Assembly (NCBI GenBank): GCA_017506865.1 | Contig: JAFCMP010000527.1 | Span: forward strand, 310,001 to 374,000 | DNA from: Tribonema minus | Lineage: Eukaryota; Sar; Xanthophyceae; Tribonematales; Tribonemataceae | Direction: 5' to 3' | DNA: 64,000 nucleotides | Part shown: piece after piece, positions 1-12,879 of the stretch | Numbering within the stretch: position 1 is the first letter of the stretch | Layout: every line of letters begins with the position of its first letter | Program-made: the position numbers and the translations under genes | Notes under the pieces: model-generated | Seen by the model: the letters and a program-made list of their open reading frames with translations, nothing else | Told to the model about the DNA's origin: nothing | The model's database searches: none

Positions 1-770
1 TGCTGAGCGCAGGAAACTGAAGCGCGAAACTGGCATATTACTACAAGCAGCAGCGGTCGCAGCAAATGTCGTCTGCTGGCAGGGACTGCGCGATGCATGC
101 AACAATGTGCACATGATTTTTGATACCGAGCACACGAGCCTACAGAGGTGCACCAAAAGCGCGTGCATCCAACGAGGCCCTGCTTTTGCGTCTTCTGCGA
201 CCTGTGCTCATCTGTGCACATGTGCTTACTTAGGGTTAGGGTCAGAGCTGCAAAATTAGGTGCCGGCATGGTGACGACACACATCAGCCGTGACCTGTAT
301 GCAGAATGCAACTTTGAGGTATCACACGTGATTGAACTGCTAATCAAGTACATGTCAGAGCACGCCACGTAGTTGAATTATACCATGTTTCATGAGATGT
401 GAACGTTTGTTGCAGAAAAATCGCAACCATGCCGCCACATAGATGTATGTATGTATTTATGTATGTGGTGCCTGTCACATATCTTCAGAGCTACTCAGTC
501 GAGATTCCGCAAACAAACCAGGCAAGGTCATTATTGGGAACCTGGACAGCTGCATGCAGATTCTCATATGACTTTCTAAGCGCACAATTATGCAGACACT
601 ACCATGTAGGGGCGTCATGCATTCGGGAACCTGTCACATGAAGGTTGTACTGCTGTCAAACTTCACAATTACAACCTGGTCAAGAAAGAGGGGGCCAACA
701 CGGTCATCTACAGTCACCAGCATGTTGGAGTTAAAGTCCCTCTCTGCACATGTGCCCTTGCGTCCCACAG
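1..770. other. Upstream part of the UTP25 locus, exons unresolved
   Basis: The N-terminal exons of UTP25 should lie here or left of the window. Bases 2-70 read as a basic peptide (ERRKLKRETG) in one frame, and 664-713 is open, but neither has a clear splice partner. A single telomere-like motif (TTAGGGTTAGGGTCAG) lies near 231. No separate gene is supported. Confidence 0.4.
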
Positions 771-3700
771 GAGTCAGAGGGCAAGAAGAGAAGCAAGGGC
801 GTCGCTGTGAAGCTATACGCTGACTTCTACCACAGCGACATACTCATTGCGTCGCCTCTGGGCATGCACCTAGCCACGACGGTGGGGCGTAAGGAGGGTG
901 AAGAGGGGGACGATGGCACCCCCCGCACTGTTGAAGACAGCGACTTCCTCAGCAGCATTGAGGTGGGAAACTTTGTCGGTTCTTGCATCAGGCCGTCATG
1001 CCATGGTGTGCCACTCGCGCGGTGCTTGCGATTCTGCCGCTTTTGCTAGTGTGCAACAAGTGGATAGGTGCCTTGTGAATGTCAGTGCGTCACATTAACG
1101 TTGTAATCTGTAGTGAATGTTGCGCAGGACATGCAGCGGGCGAACACCTCTTTGTGCTGCGAGTGAGACGCCACGTACAAGTTGTTCACGAGTATGACTT
1201 ATGACATTGCAAGATTGCAACCGATAACTTGCCATTGCTCGCCTCAGCTTACCCTATATATATATACTGCACTATCACACGCGTGCCACACAGGTGTGCA
1301 TTGCATTTGGCGCGGATATGATGCTGCGAGTCAGACACCTGCACGCTAGTGTTGGCGCGCATGACTTTAGATTTGCGAGACTGCATCCACCAGTTTGTCA
1401 TTGCGCGCCTCGTCTCGCCACTGCAGGTCTGCATTGTAGATGGCGCGGATGTGATGCTCATGCAGAACTGGGAGCACGTGGTGACAACGCTCGACAAGCT
1501 CAACGCTCAGCCCAAGCGCGACCGCGGCACAGACTTCTCACGCGTCTGGCCGCACCTGACGCACGGTCAGGTATGTATGTATGAAAATCAAAAGATCGTA
1601 AAGCTCCAGGTGACAAGGGATGGTTAGCCGAAGTGCCTTTCAACAATAACCGTGGTCGCCGCTGCTGCGGCAATTGGCCACGAGTCAAACAGCACCACCA
1701 CATCCACAGTAGTCAAAAGACTTCAGTGTGCAAGCTTTCAGCGTTTGAGGCGTGGGTGTTCAGTATACTGCTGGGGTATGTAGGTATGATGAGTTCTCGT
1801 GTGTCTGGCCGCACCTGATGCATGGGCAGGTATGTGTACTGCTGGAGTTGGTATGTAGCTGGGGTATGTAGGTATGATGACTTCTCGCACGCCTGGCCGC
1901 GCTTGAAGCACGGTCAGATATGTACTCAGAAGCATACTGTTAGAGTCATGCACTTCAAGTATGCCGCTACCACCTGATGCACAGTCGCATGTGTATGCAT
2001 GTGCTGTGGGGGTATGTATCTTGGTGTTGCTCCACAGTGTGTCCTGCAGACCCTGCTGGCGTCGTGGTTGGGAGTTAAAGCGTTGTGAACAGTCAGCACA
2101 GAGCAAGCGTGGTCAGTGTACACACCTGCCGCAAGCAGTGAGTTTTGCGTAAAGTCATGCACCATAATGCAGCATTCACACGAACGCGCTGTGAGTTTTC
2201 AAATGCGCTTGCATGCTCAGACTTACTGCCTGCATTGGTAATCAAGATAGTGCGTAGCTCATGCTGTAAACCGGTGGATCGAGCCTTAGTGAGGCCTGCT
2301 GCTATGTTTGTTGATTGAGACTTGCTGTGCTGCTATGATTGGCACTACTGTAGATTGAGTATGGTGTCCTATGATGCCCATGACACATCCACTATGACCA
2401 AAATCGATGATGCCACAATAACCGGCTGAGGGCTGCATGTAGTATGTATGTATACAGGGGTTGCCCACGGACTTGAGGTTGCCCTTCACCTGTACACATT
2501 AGCCTTAAGCGCTTTCCATCACTGACCATCCTGACAAAACTGCTTGTGTGTATGTTCTGACCGCAGGGTCGGCTGTGGCGGCAGACGGTGGTGCTGTCGG
2601 CAGTTGCAGACCCGGCCATCGCGGCGCTGACCAGGGACCAGGTATGTATGTATTGCTTTGTTGCTTGACAACACTGAATGTGACGTACTTTGGCCATTTT
2701 GTGGTGTGGTTTTGTCGCAGAGGTGTTCCTTTGCCCAATTGGACAGCCAGTGATGGCGAATACTACGCATGCCTGATGAACGTTTGACCTCATAAACTAT
2801 CGCTGTAGTGGAAGAAAGTCCAAGTGGTCGTCCGGGTAATTGCGCCACAGCAGGGGTTTTCTGCGTAGCCTTCAATTGACGTCTGTGTCTCCAGCATGTC
2901 AGCATCAATGTACACTTACGTGACTAATACCCCAGGGTCACTACCTAATACTCACGATGTGCTCATTGACACCTGCCTCGCATTGGCCTGCTGTTCGTGC
3001 CAGCTGACCCCCTTCACCATTGCTGTCCTTGCTTATCCCATGTCTGCAGTGCCGCAACAGGGCAGGCGCAGTGCGCCTGACACGCGTGCCCGGCGATGGA
3101 TCCATCTGTGAAGTGGTCACACGGGTGCGCCAGGTATGTATGTATATGTGCGCCAGGTCCTACACTACAAGCCAAAACAAGCCTTGACCTTGCCTATACC
3201 CTCTATATATCATGGAGCTTCAAGCCTTGACCTTGCCTATTACCCTCTATATATCATGGAGCTTTAGTTGATCTAGCGCTGCAGCCCAGTGTTCAAGGGC
3301 GGCCCCAGCATGCCACAGCGACTGTAGAGAACATCTCATGCCAAACTTGACTTGGGCACCATATTGTATTTCCCCCGTTTTTGTTAGTTGGTGTTAGCGC
3401 AGTCGCAGGGCTTCCAGTTGGACACTGCATGACACGTACGCACATGCAGCATAATACATACCTCATGAATCCACTCACAGGCTGGAAACCCTTGCTCATC
3501 ATGCCCAGCCCTGTGACATCTGCATACAACCAACTCACCTACATACCCTCAACACTCTCATCAAACCCCAGGTTTTCCAGCGCATTCCGTGTGGTCTAAG
3601 GGAGGACCCCGCAGCGCAAGACGACGCTCGCTTCAACCACTTTGTCGGCACGGTGCTGCCGGCGCTGCTGTCGGCACAGCACACGTACACGCCACACACC

Positions 3701-6091
3701 GCCGTGTTTGTGCCGAGCTACTACGACTACGTGCGCGTGCGCAACGAGCTGCTGAGACGAGAACAGGTGCGTGCAGTGTGCGCCTGTACGACTGGCCCTA
3801 GGTACTGATGCAGCGACGGCTGCTGTAAGCATGCCTTGAAGCATAGTCAAACACTTGCTTACAAGCACATGCATTCGTACCACAAAGTTTGGTGCTGATA
3901 CGGCTGTGTGCTCATAACCAGGGTTGCCATACAGCTGCCTGCTGTTCTTCACGAGTGCTTTAGTAGGGGTACTTCAATAGTGCTTGGGGCAAGCATCGGC
4001 ACACGTGCATTTGCAACGCTTCAAGTATTGTGGCACTTCCACTGTAGTACCGTGCATGTGCATGTTGCTCCAGCAGGTGGTTGCACAATGTTTTGTCTGA
4101 TTTAAAGCACACAAACAAAAGCTCGCGTATTTGTTCCAAATCAGGTGCCAAGGCACAAGCTTGACTGCACTGATTGTTTGGCATTGAGGTCGTTCAATGC
4201 TTGTTGCTCAGTGATGTGTTCTGACCAGCGCATGACGTGGTCTAGCTGCTGCTCGGTTGTACCTTGTTTTGCGCTGAGTTTTCACTCCATCTCTTTCTGA
4301 TGTATGAATTTTCCTCGCTCATCCTTGCTCTGCCCCTTGTTGATACATTGCAGCAATCAACTGGCGGCGCACTGGCAGTGGGCGCAGCAAGTGCGGTGTT
4401 TGTGTGCGAGTACAGCCGGCCCAGTGAAATTGCGCGCTCAAGAGCATGGTGCGTGTTCAGTGGTGGCAGTGATCATTCTGCGCAGCATGCTCCACAATGT
4501 CTTCTAGTGAGCCAAGTTTCTGGATGTATGACTGACGATTCAGCTTACTTCAACAAGACGGCAGATTGCTTCACGTGACCACGACTCACCAGTGAAACGC
4601 AGGTTTCAACTTGAGCCAGTGACTTGTTGTGCCACAGAGTAAGCTGCGCAAGTGTGACGACAGCATGAGTATCAGCATACAAGTAATTATTATGTCCTGC
4701 TTGGTTGCGTCGTTCAGTAGACTCGCGCATAGTCACCAGCACAGCAGCAGAGTCAGCGCCACCTCCACACCCGCCACAACCATCTGCCGCCTGCTTTCAG
4801 CCTCTGGGGATCCTCAGCAACACACTTTTGACAGGCTCCAGTACGTGTGTATGTGGCATGTATGCACGTCAACCCTACCCCTATGCAAAAAGTATGTGTA
4901 CATGCCATCCCCTCAGCGCTCCCTGTCAGCCTTTGTCAGCAGCAGGTGTAACCTCTCTGTGCGACCCCTTCTGCCCGATGATGGCTCGCAAAATGACACC
5001 ACCACGTGAAGTCACCAGTGCCCTCTTTTTGCTTTGTTTGCTTCGCGTTCGCAGGTTCTTTCAGGGCCGCAAGCCCTTGCTGGTGTATACGGGGCGTGCC
5101 CACTACTTCAACAGATTCAGAGTACGCGGCATCAGGCACCTGGTCCTGTACGGCCTGCCAGTTCAGCCTCAGTTCTACCCTGAACTTGTCAACCTTATCG
5201 ATGAGGTCAGTCCTGAACGGATGCAACTGCTGTATCGAGTGCTCTAACTTGTTGACCTGTTCAAGGTGCAATGACTGAATGCACGCCTGCATGCATAGCT
5301 GTCATTGCTGGGACTGCCCACTGACCCTCTCTCTCAGTGTGAGCCGCCAGGTATAGCTTTACTTCAACGTGCGCATTAGTGGCCATATGTCTGTATTGTC
5401 TACATGCCTGTACATTGACGCTGCCCTGTGAGGCTGCCTGAATGTAAACGTACAATGTTGCAGTTTAGCGCTATGAGCTTCAGCGGACGCGCCTATATAT
5501 ATGTTACCCCATGGACGCAGTATGCATGCAAGCAACTTGTGCCCTGAGTAGTGGAAGCTCGCCTGGTGTGAAAGTCTGAGGTGCATGAGCATCTTGATGC
5601 GTTGCGCACGTGGGCCTCAGCATACGTGTTGACGTGGCAGCGTATCTGGTGTGCCAGCTCACTTGAAGTTCCCCAGCACAAAGTACTGGCCTGTTCAGCT
5701 AGATCCGAACTAGTGCCACTGCCTATGGTAGGTTGCTGCTGGACAAGCACAAAGATATGCCGTTTCCTGTGTGGGCCGCAATCAGTGTACTTGCTCAATT
5801 CACAGCGCTGTGCGAGCACGCGAGCACGTGTTTGCACATCCAGCGAACTCTGGTCCTTTGCCGCCATCAACGCAGACTACATTCAATACGCTGCATCAGC
5901 ATGTGTTTCCGCACTAACACTGCCCCTCTCCTCATCCAAACTCTACTTCAACACAGGGCGATGGTGACGCTCCTCCCTCCTGCCTGGCGCTATTCACGCC
6001 TCTGGAGAAGCTGGCGCTGCAGCGCGTAGTGGGAGCGGAGCGCGCCAAGCGCATGCTGTCTGGCGAGAAGCAGACGTTCCTATTTGCGTAA
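771..6091 (+). CDS. UTP25: UTP25-like small-subunit processome protein (seven exons, N-terminus not resolved)
   Basis: UTP25 (Def family) is a nucleolar component of the U3/SSU processome needed for 18S rRNA maturation; it has a DEAD-helicase-like fold without helicase motifs. Exons joined by frame and GT-AG sites: 771-962, 1427-1570, 2567-2641, 3050-3133, 3572-3766, 4354-4448, 5055-5205, 5957-6091, giving 356 codons and a TAA stop. Family hallmarks in order: KLYADFYHSDILIASPLG, DFLSSIEV, LMQNWEHV, GTDFSRV, RLWRQTVVLSAVADP, VFQRIPC, VFVPSYYDYVRVRN, CEYSRPSEIARSRAW, GRKPLLVYTGRAHYFNRF, GIRHLVLYGLP, and the end GAERAKRMLSGEKQTFLF. The TGG codon is split between the 4448 donor and the 5055 acceptor. 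The acidic N-terminal part of the family must lie at or before the window start: bases 2-70 are open in one frame but I cannot prove they belong. The introns after 1570 and 3133 contain copies of the preceding exon ends. Identification is very secure. Confidence 0.93.
1571..1774 (+). repeat. Dispersed ~200-bp repeat, copy A (in UTP25 intron, sense)
   Basis: Begins exactly at the 5' splice site of the UTP25 exon ending at 1570 (GTATGTATGTATG), then AATCAAAAGATCGTA, AGCTCCAGGTGACAAGGG and GGCCACGAGTCAAACAG, ending near GTGTTCAGTATACTG. The same ordered blocks recur at about 40,431 and 48,908, and a short truncated copy lies at 39,479. Copies are diverged by scattered substitutions. There are no obvious terminal repeats and no clear ORF of its own. 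Confidence 0.85.
1787..1925 (+). repeat. Two copies of the UTP25 exon end plus 5' splice site inside the next intron
   Basis: The exon end at about 1533-1570 (CTTCTCACGCGTCTGGCCGC, CACGGTCAG, then GTATGT) recurs at about 1791-1836 with an intact CAG/GTATGT junction. It recurs again at about 1880-1922, where the donor has become ATATGT. Both copies are preceded by the same block, GGGGTATGTAGGTATGATGA, so this is a short tandem array derived from an exon-intron junction. Confidence 0.85.
3166..3265 (+). repeat. Tandem duplication in UTP25 intron
   Basis: Two nearly identical units read CAAGCCTTGACCTTGCCTAT, then ACCCTCTATATATCATGGAG. They lie back to back in the intron after the exon ending at 3133. 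Just upstream, the exon end GTGCGCCAG is itself repeated after the donor (3125-3133 and 3147-3155). Confidence 0.85.
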
Positions 6092-7010
6092 CGCAGCACC
6101 AATCGGCGCTGCCACCAGCGCCTGTCGTGACGTCACTGTTGAAGTTTGCCCATGTCGCCACCTGGCAACGCCCGTTGCAGCAGCAGCAGCAATCACATTC
6201 GGCATGGTAGTCATGCGACTGAACACAAGACGCTGCTGCGGCGCGGCCGAAACTGGTGCCGATTGCAGTGCGGCACACAGACAGATGCGTTGTTGCCGCA
6301 GTGACAGAAACAATTAGTGGCGGCTGCAGACTTGTGCCTCCCTTTTGCGCTGCGCTACAAGACGCCGATTTTGCTGCTCATTCAAGCAGTCCTCTCTCCC
6401 CGCATCCTACTTGCACCACCGCTGCCTCTGTCACTGTTGCTGCGGCAGCCAGAGTCGTCATTGTTGTCAGTGGAACAGCTGCAGTTTCTGTGCAGCTGTA
6501 ACAGCGCACACATGCAGTACCTGTCAAAGTGTTCACCACTGCTGCTGGTGCTGCTGCCAGCCGGGATGCTTAGATCTGGTGCTGGACTCAACACAAAACA
6601 ATCACAAGGCACTTTATGGTGCCCGGACAAAGTTCGTTGTTTGTACCTCTGTTGATGTCTTGATGTGTCCACCTGATCCTGTCCACGTATGCGTGCCACC
6701 ATTCTGTTTGGTTGCTACATATCAATGGCATGCATGGTGTGAGCCTATTCATGTCGACAAGCCAGCGCGATCTTCCAAAAAAAGTGACAGTTGATGATTT
6801 ACGAAGCACACATCGAGAGTCTAGACTCAACAGCGAGACCGCGCCAGCCAGAGCTGTCAAGCATAACAGCGGCGTTCGCTGAGAGCAAAGCGGTAGCGAG
6901 GCTGGCACGTCAGTGCTACGAGGTGGGCTGGCACTGAGACTCAGTTCGTTGGGCACTTGCGCTACCACACCAGGCTTCAGAAGCAGGGACGCGACGCGGC
7001 TGCAGCTGCT
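6092..7010. other. Intergenic region between UTP25 and the coiled-coil gene
   Basis: Holds the UTP25 3' UTR and the upstream region of the next gene. It is rich in CTG/CAG-like triplets, and several open frames exist on both strands with no recognisable protein. One frame (about 6,895 onward) is open into the next gene's first exon, so that gene could start slightly earlier than annotated. Confidence 0.5.
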
Positions 7011-10000
7011 ATGGATGAGCAGGGTGTTGATGGTCAGGATGCAACGGCGTTGGTCGCCAGCCTGGTGCAGGCAATACACGAGAACAGCTCGCTGCTTGCG
7101 AAGCTGCAATCGTTAGGCAAGGCGCACATGGACCTAACAGCTGAGTGACAATCTCCTACATGCGTTGAGGATGCCTGTAGGATCGGAGCAATAGAGTGTT
7201 TGTACACTTCAACAGTCAACATACAGTATTGCGAGCTGTCTTCCTCACAGAAGGAATACTTGAGCTGTACGGCAGGACATGACAAAGCAGCCAATGAATT
7301 CATCCGAGCTCACACATCAATGGCATCCCTGCGCCAGTTTCAACAGGGAATGCAACAACACTTCAGTGATGTTAACTCGAGTGCCATCTGACTGCACAAT
7401 CTTCACTGCAGGCCAGCCTGTCAAACAGGGAGGCTGAGCTTGAGAAGCTGAGAGCGCAGAGCGACGCCGAATTGGCTGAAATCAAGGCAGCAGCTGCTCA
7501 GACGATCCACGAGGCACAAGAGGCAGCACGGAAGGCTGATGTGGCAGCAGCGCTCACCAGGTATGTCGCGTCAGGTTATGAAACATGACGAGGTTGACTC
7601 TTTCTCTTTAAATTGGTGCCTGATGATGACTTTTGAAAACCAGCTGTCGGCATGATTGTGGAGTATAGATGGTATTCGCGGGATTCTGCTTTGCACCTAC
7701 TGCATAACGAGCAGAAGCGTACCAGTGTGCTGCGGCAAGTAACTTGTGCATACACCACCACACTGCCTGACCTGCGATTGAGGTTTTTGACAGCAACTTG
7801 TATATTTACTGCAACTTGTATGATGTGCAGACAAGACGCCGAGCTGCTCAAGGAGCTCGCCGAGAGCCGCGCAGCAGCAGCGGCAGCAGCGCACAGCGAG
7901 GAACTGCAGTCGCTGCAGCAGCAAGTCACGGCCGCTCAGCTTGCGGCACAAACTGCGCTGCAGCAGCAAGCAGCTACAGCTGCACGCGACAAAGAGGAGC
8001 TGCTGAGAGAGCGCGACGCAGCGCTGCGCGCGGTAGCAGCAGCGGAGGCTGCAGCGGCTGCCGCTGCCGCTGACCTCAGTGTTCTGAGGCAGTCCCATGA
8101 GACAGCGCTGGCGGCGGCACTGGAGCAGCATGCGGCTTTGGCAGCAGCAGCCGACTGCGCTAGCGCTGAGAAGGCTGCGATGAAAGTCGCTCACGAAGCG
8201 GCGGCGGCGGAGTCGGCTGCTGCCGCGGCGCTCGAAAGGGATGAGCTGCTGGCGGACCGCGATACAGCGCTGGCAGCAGCAAGGCGGAGCGCAGCTGAAA
8301 TGGCTGCGCTGACAGCGAACCATGACGTTGCGGCTGCTGCTGCTGCGGCGGAAGCAGCAGACCTGCAGGAGCGATTGGCAGCGGCAGCTCGGGAGAATGA
8401 CGAGCTGAAAGCCGAGCGGAATGCGGCAGCGGCGGCGGCGGCAGCTGCCGCCGAGAGCGCTGCTGCTGATATCAGTGTTTTGCACGCAATGCAGGAAGCC
8501 GCTGCGGCGGAGGCGGCAGAGCGTGCCGTGCAGCATGCTGTCACTGAGCGCGACGCGGCAGTGGCGGCGGCTGCTGCTGCCGCTGCTGCTGCGCAGAGCA
8601 CTGCAGATGATGCAGCATCGCTCAAAACGGCGCTTGCCGCGGCGACAGCAAATGCAGCAGCAGCGATGCACACGGCGGAGGAACTCCTAGTGGAGCGCGA
8701 TGCAGCCATCGCGGCAGCAACGGCAGCAGAAGGAGCTGCAGCAGCGGCGGCAGGCGAATGTGAAGACCTGCAGAAGCAGCTGGCGGCAGCAGCAGCGGCG
8801 TTAGCAGCCGCGCAGGTGGCAGCAGCGGCAGCAGTGGCCGCGCACGAACGGAGTGAACTGGCGACGGAACGAGATGCGGCAGCAGCAGCGGCGGCGGCAG
8901 CAGCAGTGGAGGCTGCTGAGGCTGCAGCAGCAACGGCCGCACAAGAGCGCGCCGAGCTCGAGCAGCAACTGGCAGCATGTGCTGCGGAATTGGCAGCTGC
9001 AAAAGCGCAAGCAGCAGGAGCGCAAGAGGCGGCGGCGGCAGCGAAGGCGGCGGCAGCGGCGGCTGCGGACGAGCGATCGCAGCTGCTGGCGCAGCGCGAT
9101 GCGGCGACTGCCGCGGCGGCAGCGCTGCAAGAGCGCGTGGCAGCAGCTGCGCAGGGACGACAAGAGCTGGAGCAGGAGCTGCGGAGAGCGTCAGCTGCGC
9201 TGAGAACTGCTGATGCCACGTCCGCTGCAGAGCAGGAGGCGACAACAGCAGCGGCAGCGGCGGAGCGGGCGGCGCTGGCCACACGCGCGGCGGCAGCGGA
9301 GGCAGCGGCGGCGGACGCGCAGTCAGCGCTGGGAGCAGAGCGAGCGGAGGCAGAAAGCGCGGCGGCAGAGATGAAGGCCATGCAGCAGGAGGCGGCGGCG
9401 ACAGCGGCGCATGAGCGGCGCCTGCTTGAGCAGCAGCTGGCGGCGGCTGTGGCCTTTGTTGAGGTTGGCGGGAAGAGCGGGCTGGTCGGCATGGAGGAGG
9501 GGCCGTCTGCGGCAGCGGCGCGGGGGCTGCTGCAAGGCTCAGCAGCACGTGTGGGTGACTGGAGCGGAGAAGCGGCGTTGGCTGGGCACACAGTGAGTGG
9601 CATAGAAGTAAGTTGATCATGAAAACATCACTGCGCTTTTTAGGTTTCACAGTCTGTTTCGGAGATGCATGTTGTTTCATTCGCTGACGCAGACATTAGG
9701 TGTCTGCTCGTGGACAACAGCGCAATGTTTATTGTGTTTCTTAAGGATATTGCATGTCAAGGTACACAGCAGGCGCTGCAGCTGCCACTGCAGGTGCTGC
9801 AGAAGGATGCGGTAATGCTGCCATTCTATTCAGGCAAGCTCTGTGACAGCAGTATGTCAGCCCAGCAGGACTAACCCTACGACGGTGGTGGCTTAGCCTC
9901 GTGCATGTGCTTTCAATTCTTTTTTAAAATCACCCGCTCCACCCCAAGTGCGCAGCGCGGTTGCTGGCGAGGGCTCTGCATATTGTCCAAACTGACATGC

Positions 10001-10136
10001 GCTGGCATTCCCCAAGAAGTATTGATGCTTGATATTGTCATCATAGGTCAAAAGGTTTTATACTTCGAAGTACTTGCAGTCATAGACTTCCTCTATAGTC
10101 TGACACCATCATTCTGTACACTCTGGTGTGTAGTAG

Positions 10137-10195
<59 letters not shown>

Positions 10196-10866
10196 GCAGG
10201 AGCATGTGTGTGCTGTGTTGTGCATATCATCATTTTGGTCCAGACAGGATACGGTAAATCAATACATCTGCTGCAACAGGTGATGACCTTCCAGTGTCTG
10301 CTCTACGTACGGAAAATCTTCAACGCGTTTCATGTAGAGAGCGACCTCAATGTGGTATCTACTAACAATATATCATGTGCTGCTCGTTATCCTCCCCGCA
10401 GGCAGGGGAAGCATCAACGATCCAAGCAGTGGCACCAGTACCAGCGGCAGCTGATGTGTCACTGGTCACAGCAGTGGCACCGGCACCACCAGCACGAGAC
10501 CTCCAAGCATACAGGCATACCGCTGCATTGCACCTCCAAACTCCCGGACAAGCGCAGTCCAAAAACATTGAGCACGATGCTCCCGCGGAAACCGAGCACA
10601 CCGCTCACATCGCTGCCAGTTTCACGGCCACACATGTGAATGCGATGCCCCCTCCCCCAACCCCCATGAGGACGCCTGCTGCAAAGGCACACCAGGCGCG
10701 CGCCGGCGGTGGCGGCGGCGATGCAGAGAACGCGACGCCCAACAGCACAGAGAGGTTCTTTCAAATGCTGCTGGAGAAGGCCAAGACGCCCAAGAAACCA
10801 AAACAGAGCGGGGCGCTGTCACAACAGCAGGCAGCAGCGCTCAGTTTCAGTAAACCCCCTGCGTAG
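7011..10866 (+). CDS. Alanine-rich coiled-coil protein (multi-exon)
   Basis: Function unknown. Proposed exons: first exon from ATG 7011 to about 7126 (MDEQGVDGQDATALVASLV..., donor unresolved; the best frame needs an atypical GC donor), 7412-7560, 7831-9607, and a terminal exon 10402-10866 ending in TAG. The 7560/7831 and 9607/10402 joins keep frame (CTCACCAG/A and GAA/GCA). The large exon of about 592 codons is a long helical rod, extremely rich in Ala, Glu, Arg and Gln. It repeats heptad-like blocks such as ERDAAVAAAAAA, EELLVERDAAIAA and ERAELEQQLAA, so a parallel coiled coil is expected. The C-terminal exon is low-complexity (Ala/Pro) with PPPPTPMRTP, a Gly tract, and a basic end KTPKKPKQSG. 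A cytoskeletal or scaffold role is only a guess from architecture. The long antisense frame over this exon is a by-product of GCN codon runs. Confidence 0.75.
10139..10194 (+). repeat. (GT)n microsatellite, about 27 units
   Basis: Uninterrupted GT dinucleotides in the last intron of the coiled-coil gene. Confidence 0.98.
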
Positions 10867-12522
10867 TGCAACTGTACATACATTGGCTACGCAGGGCCGA
10901 GTGCAGTTGCAACAGCAGGCAGCATTGCTCAGCGCTGACAAGGCCCCTGTAGGGTATATACCTACTGTTTGGCCGCGTCTCTTCGAGTTGCAGTACCTCT
11001 CAACTGTCATGGATTGACTTGACAAGTTGAATGCTCCAGCGGATTCGCTGCTGCGAGTAGTGCGCCCAATGAAAAATGAATGAATCACCTTCTATGGTAC
11101 AGTGCACACCAAAGGTCGAGTTGATGTGTGCGTGAGCAATTCATTGCATCTGCTTTGCAGGGTGCTGGGGCTGCAGCGCTTCCAACTTGCAGTTGCTTCA
11201 TGGCCACATTTTGTCATGACCACCACCGGTTGTCCTACTGTTTTTACTTCTTGCTAACAGCTTCAATCAGGGTTGCAAGCGTTGAGAGAAGCGTGAGAAA
11301 GTGTGTGTATGTGCGTTGGGGGCGGGGGTCCAACGTCAATTTCAACAGGCGCTGCAGGCCGCATTTGAGAGAAGGGCAGCCAGTGGAAGGGAGGCGTTAT
11401 GTCATGTACTTCTATGAGACATCTTGCTGACTCTTGCACTGCATGCTGAGCATCTGCAGCTGTTCGAGTCATGATGACTCCTTACTGTAAGGTTGCAAGC
11501 ATTGACAGAGCCAAGAGATCTCGATGCACCATATTTGTTGGTGCAAAAAGGCAGTCACGAAAGCAGCAGCCAAACCATTGGCGGTGTTGCCCATCTCATT
11601 CACCCATTTGCAGCGCCGGCCGCGATTAACGGCTCAGCATGCAGCAGGTGCATGCAATGTCCTTTTGTTCCATCTCAGAAAGAGTGAGGATCACGGTTCA
11701 AGTGCATGCTGGCAAGGCAGGTGACTTCACTTCAACTGTCTGCAAGCCCTAGGCAGAGCTCACGCATGATGCTACCACAAACCTCACGCCAACTCCCAGC
11801 GAGTCACAGTGAACTAGCGAGTTGCGTAGGGGATGCTCACACTAGCTTTCGCAGCGCAGGCCTATGCGCCGTGACTGAGGCTGCTGGCATGCAAGCAGAG
11901 AACTGCACAATGTGAGCATGAAGCTTGTCCAGGGTACCCATATGAGTCAGCTGCCACTACCAAGCCTCCTTCCTCTGCCACTGCATATGATGCAGGCACA
12001 AGCAATGCGCCCAGCCACTGAACAGCGCAGATGTAGGCTAAGCGCCTGTCAGAGGCAAGCAAAGCAGTGTTATGTATGCCGCCGCACGCCTCAGGCTGCC
12101 ACTGGGACATAGCATCATCAAATAGCGCACGCCATTGCCGTCACGCGTCCGCTCAAAGTGCACGCGCCATTGCCATCGCACGCACAGAGCAGTCGCGTGC
12201 CCGTTGAGCGAAACAGAGCACGCGTCATCGCCGCCGCGCGCTCGGCCCCTCGGCACTTGTGCCGTTAGTGCGAAGATCGCGTTTGCATGCGGCGCTTGTA
12301 CCTGCGCCTGATGCCTTCAAAGTAGACTGCTCCGCGTGATGCCAGCTGCCGCAACTCTGGCCGCTCTTCGACTGCGTCGCGACAATTCTGGTCGTCGTTC
12401 CGCTGCGAACACTCCAGCCGAATGTGATGCCCCTTCTGCTAGCAGGTGCAGCATATGTTGGAGTCCATGCCGTCCGCTGCAGCACGCTTTGCCAGTGACC
12501 TGGCTCTGTAGGTTCCGCTGCT
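10867..12522. other. Gap without a supported gene
   Basis: Short open frames only, on both strands, none with a recognisable domain or convincing splice structure. Between 12,110 and 12,260 a GC-rich block repeats CACGCGCCATTGCCATCGC-like phrases (a weak degenerate repeat). Confidence 0.5.
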
Positions 12523-12543
12523 CCCCCCCCCCCCCCCCCCCCT
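12523..12543 (+). repeat. Poly-C tract
   Basis: About 20 consecutive C residues, a probable assembly-sensitive or G-quadruplex-prone tract. Confidence 0.95.
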
Positions 12544-12879
12544 CGTGTCAGGTCCGTTGGCGCCGCGATCGCTGCAGCTGCTGCCGCTGCTGACTTCGGA
12601 AGCGGGTTGGCGTTCCTGCTGCTGCTGTGCCGCGTTTCTCGCGCTCAGACATGTCTGCTCGGCAGTGCGCCCCACGCTTATGAGCACGTGCGCATCTCCA
12701 CTAAGTCAACGCGCGGCACGGTAGAAAGGCGGTAATTTGAAGATGCCGTGAGGCCGGCTCAAGCAATGTGAGGGCCGTGCATTCAAACAGGTCCGGCAGC
12801 TGGCATCCTTTCTCACGCGCCTGTGTCACTGCTTGCCAGTAGAGCATACTGGCGGTTTGCACGTAAACGCGTGCGCGAA

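Noticed and set aside
8191..9603. 470-codon open frame antisense to the Ala-rich exon
   Set aside because: Runs of GCN codons give Ser/Ala/Arg-type codons on the other strand and few stops. The composition is a mirror image of the sense protein, and there is no independent support.
9905..10639. 244-codon plus frame with poly-Val-Cys
   Set aside because: It is produced by the GT microsatellite inside an intron and reads the true terminal exon in the wrong frame.
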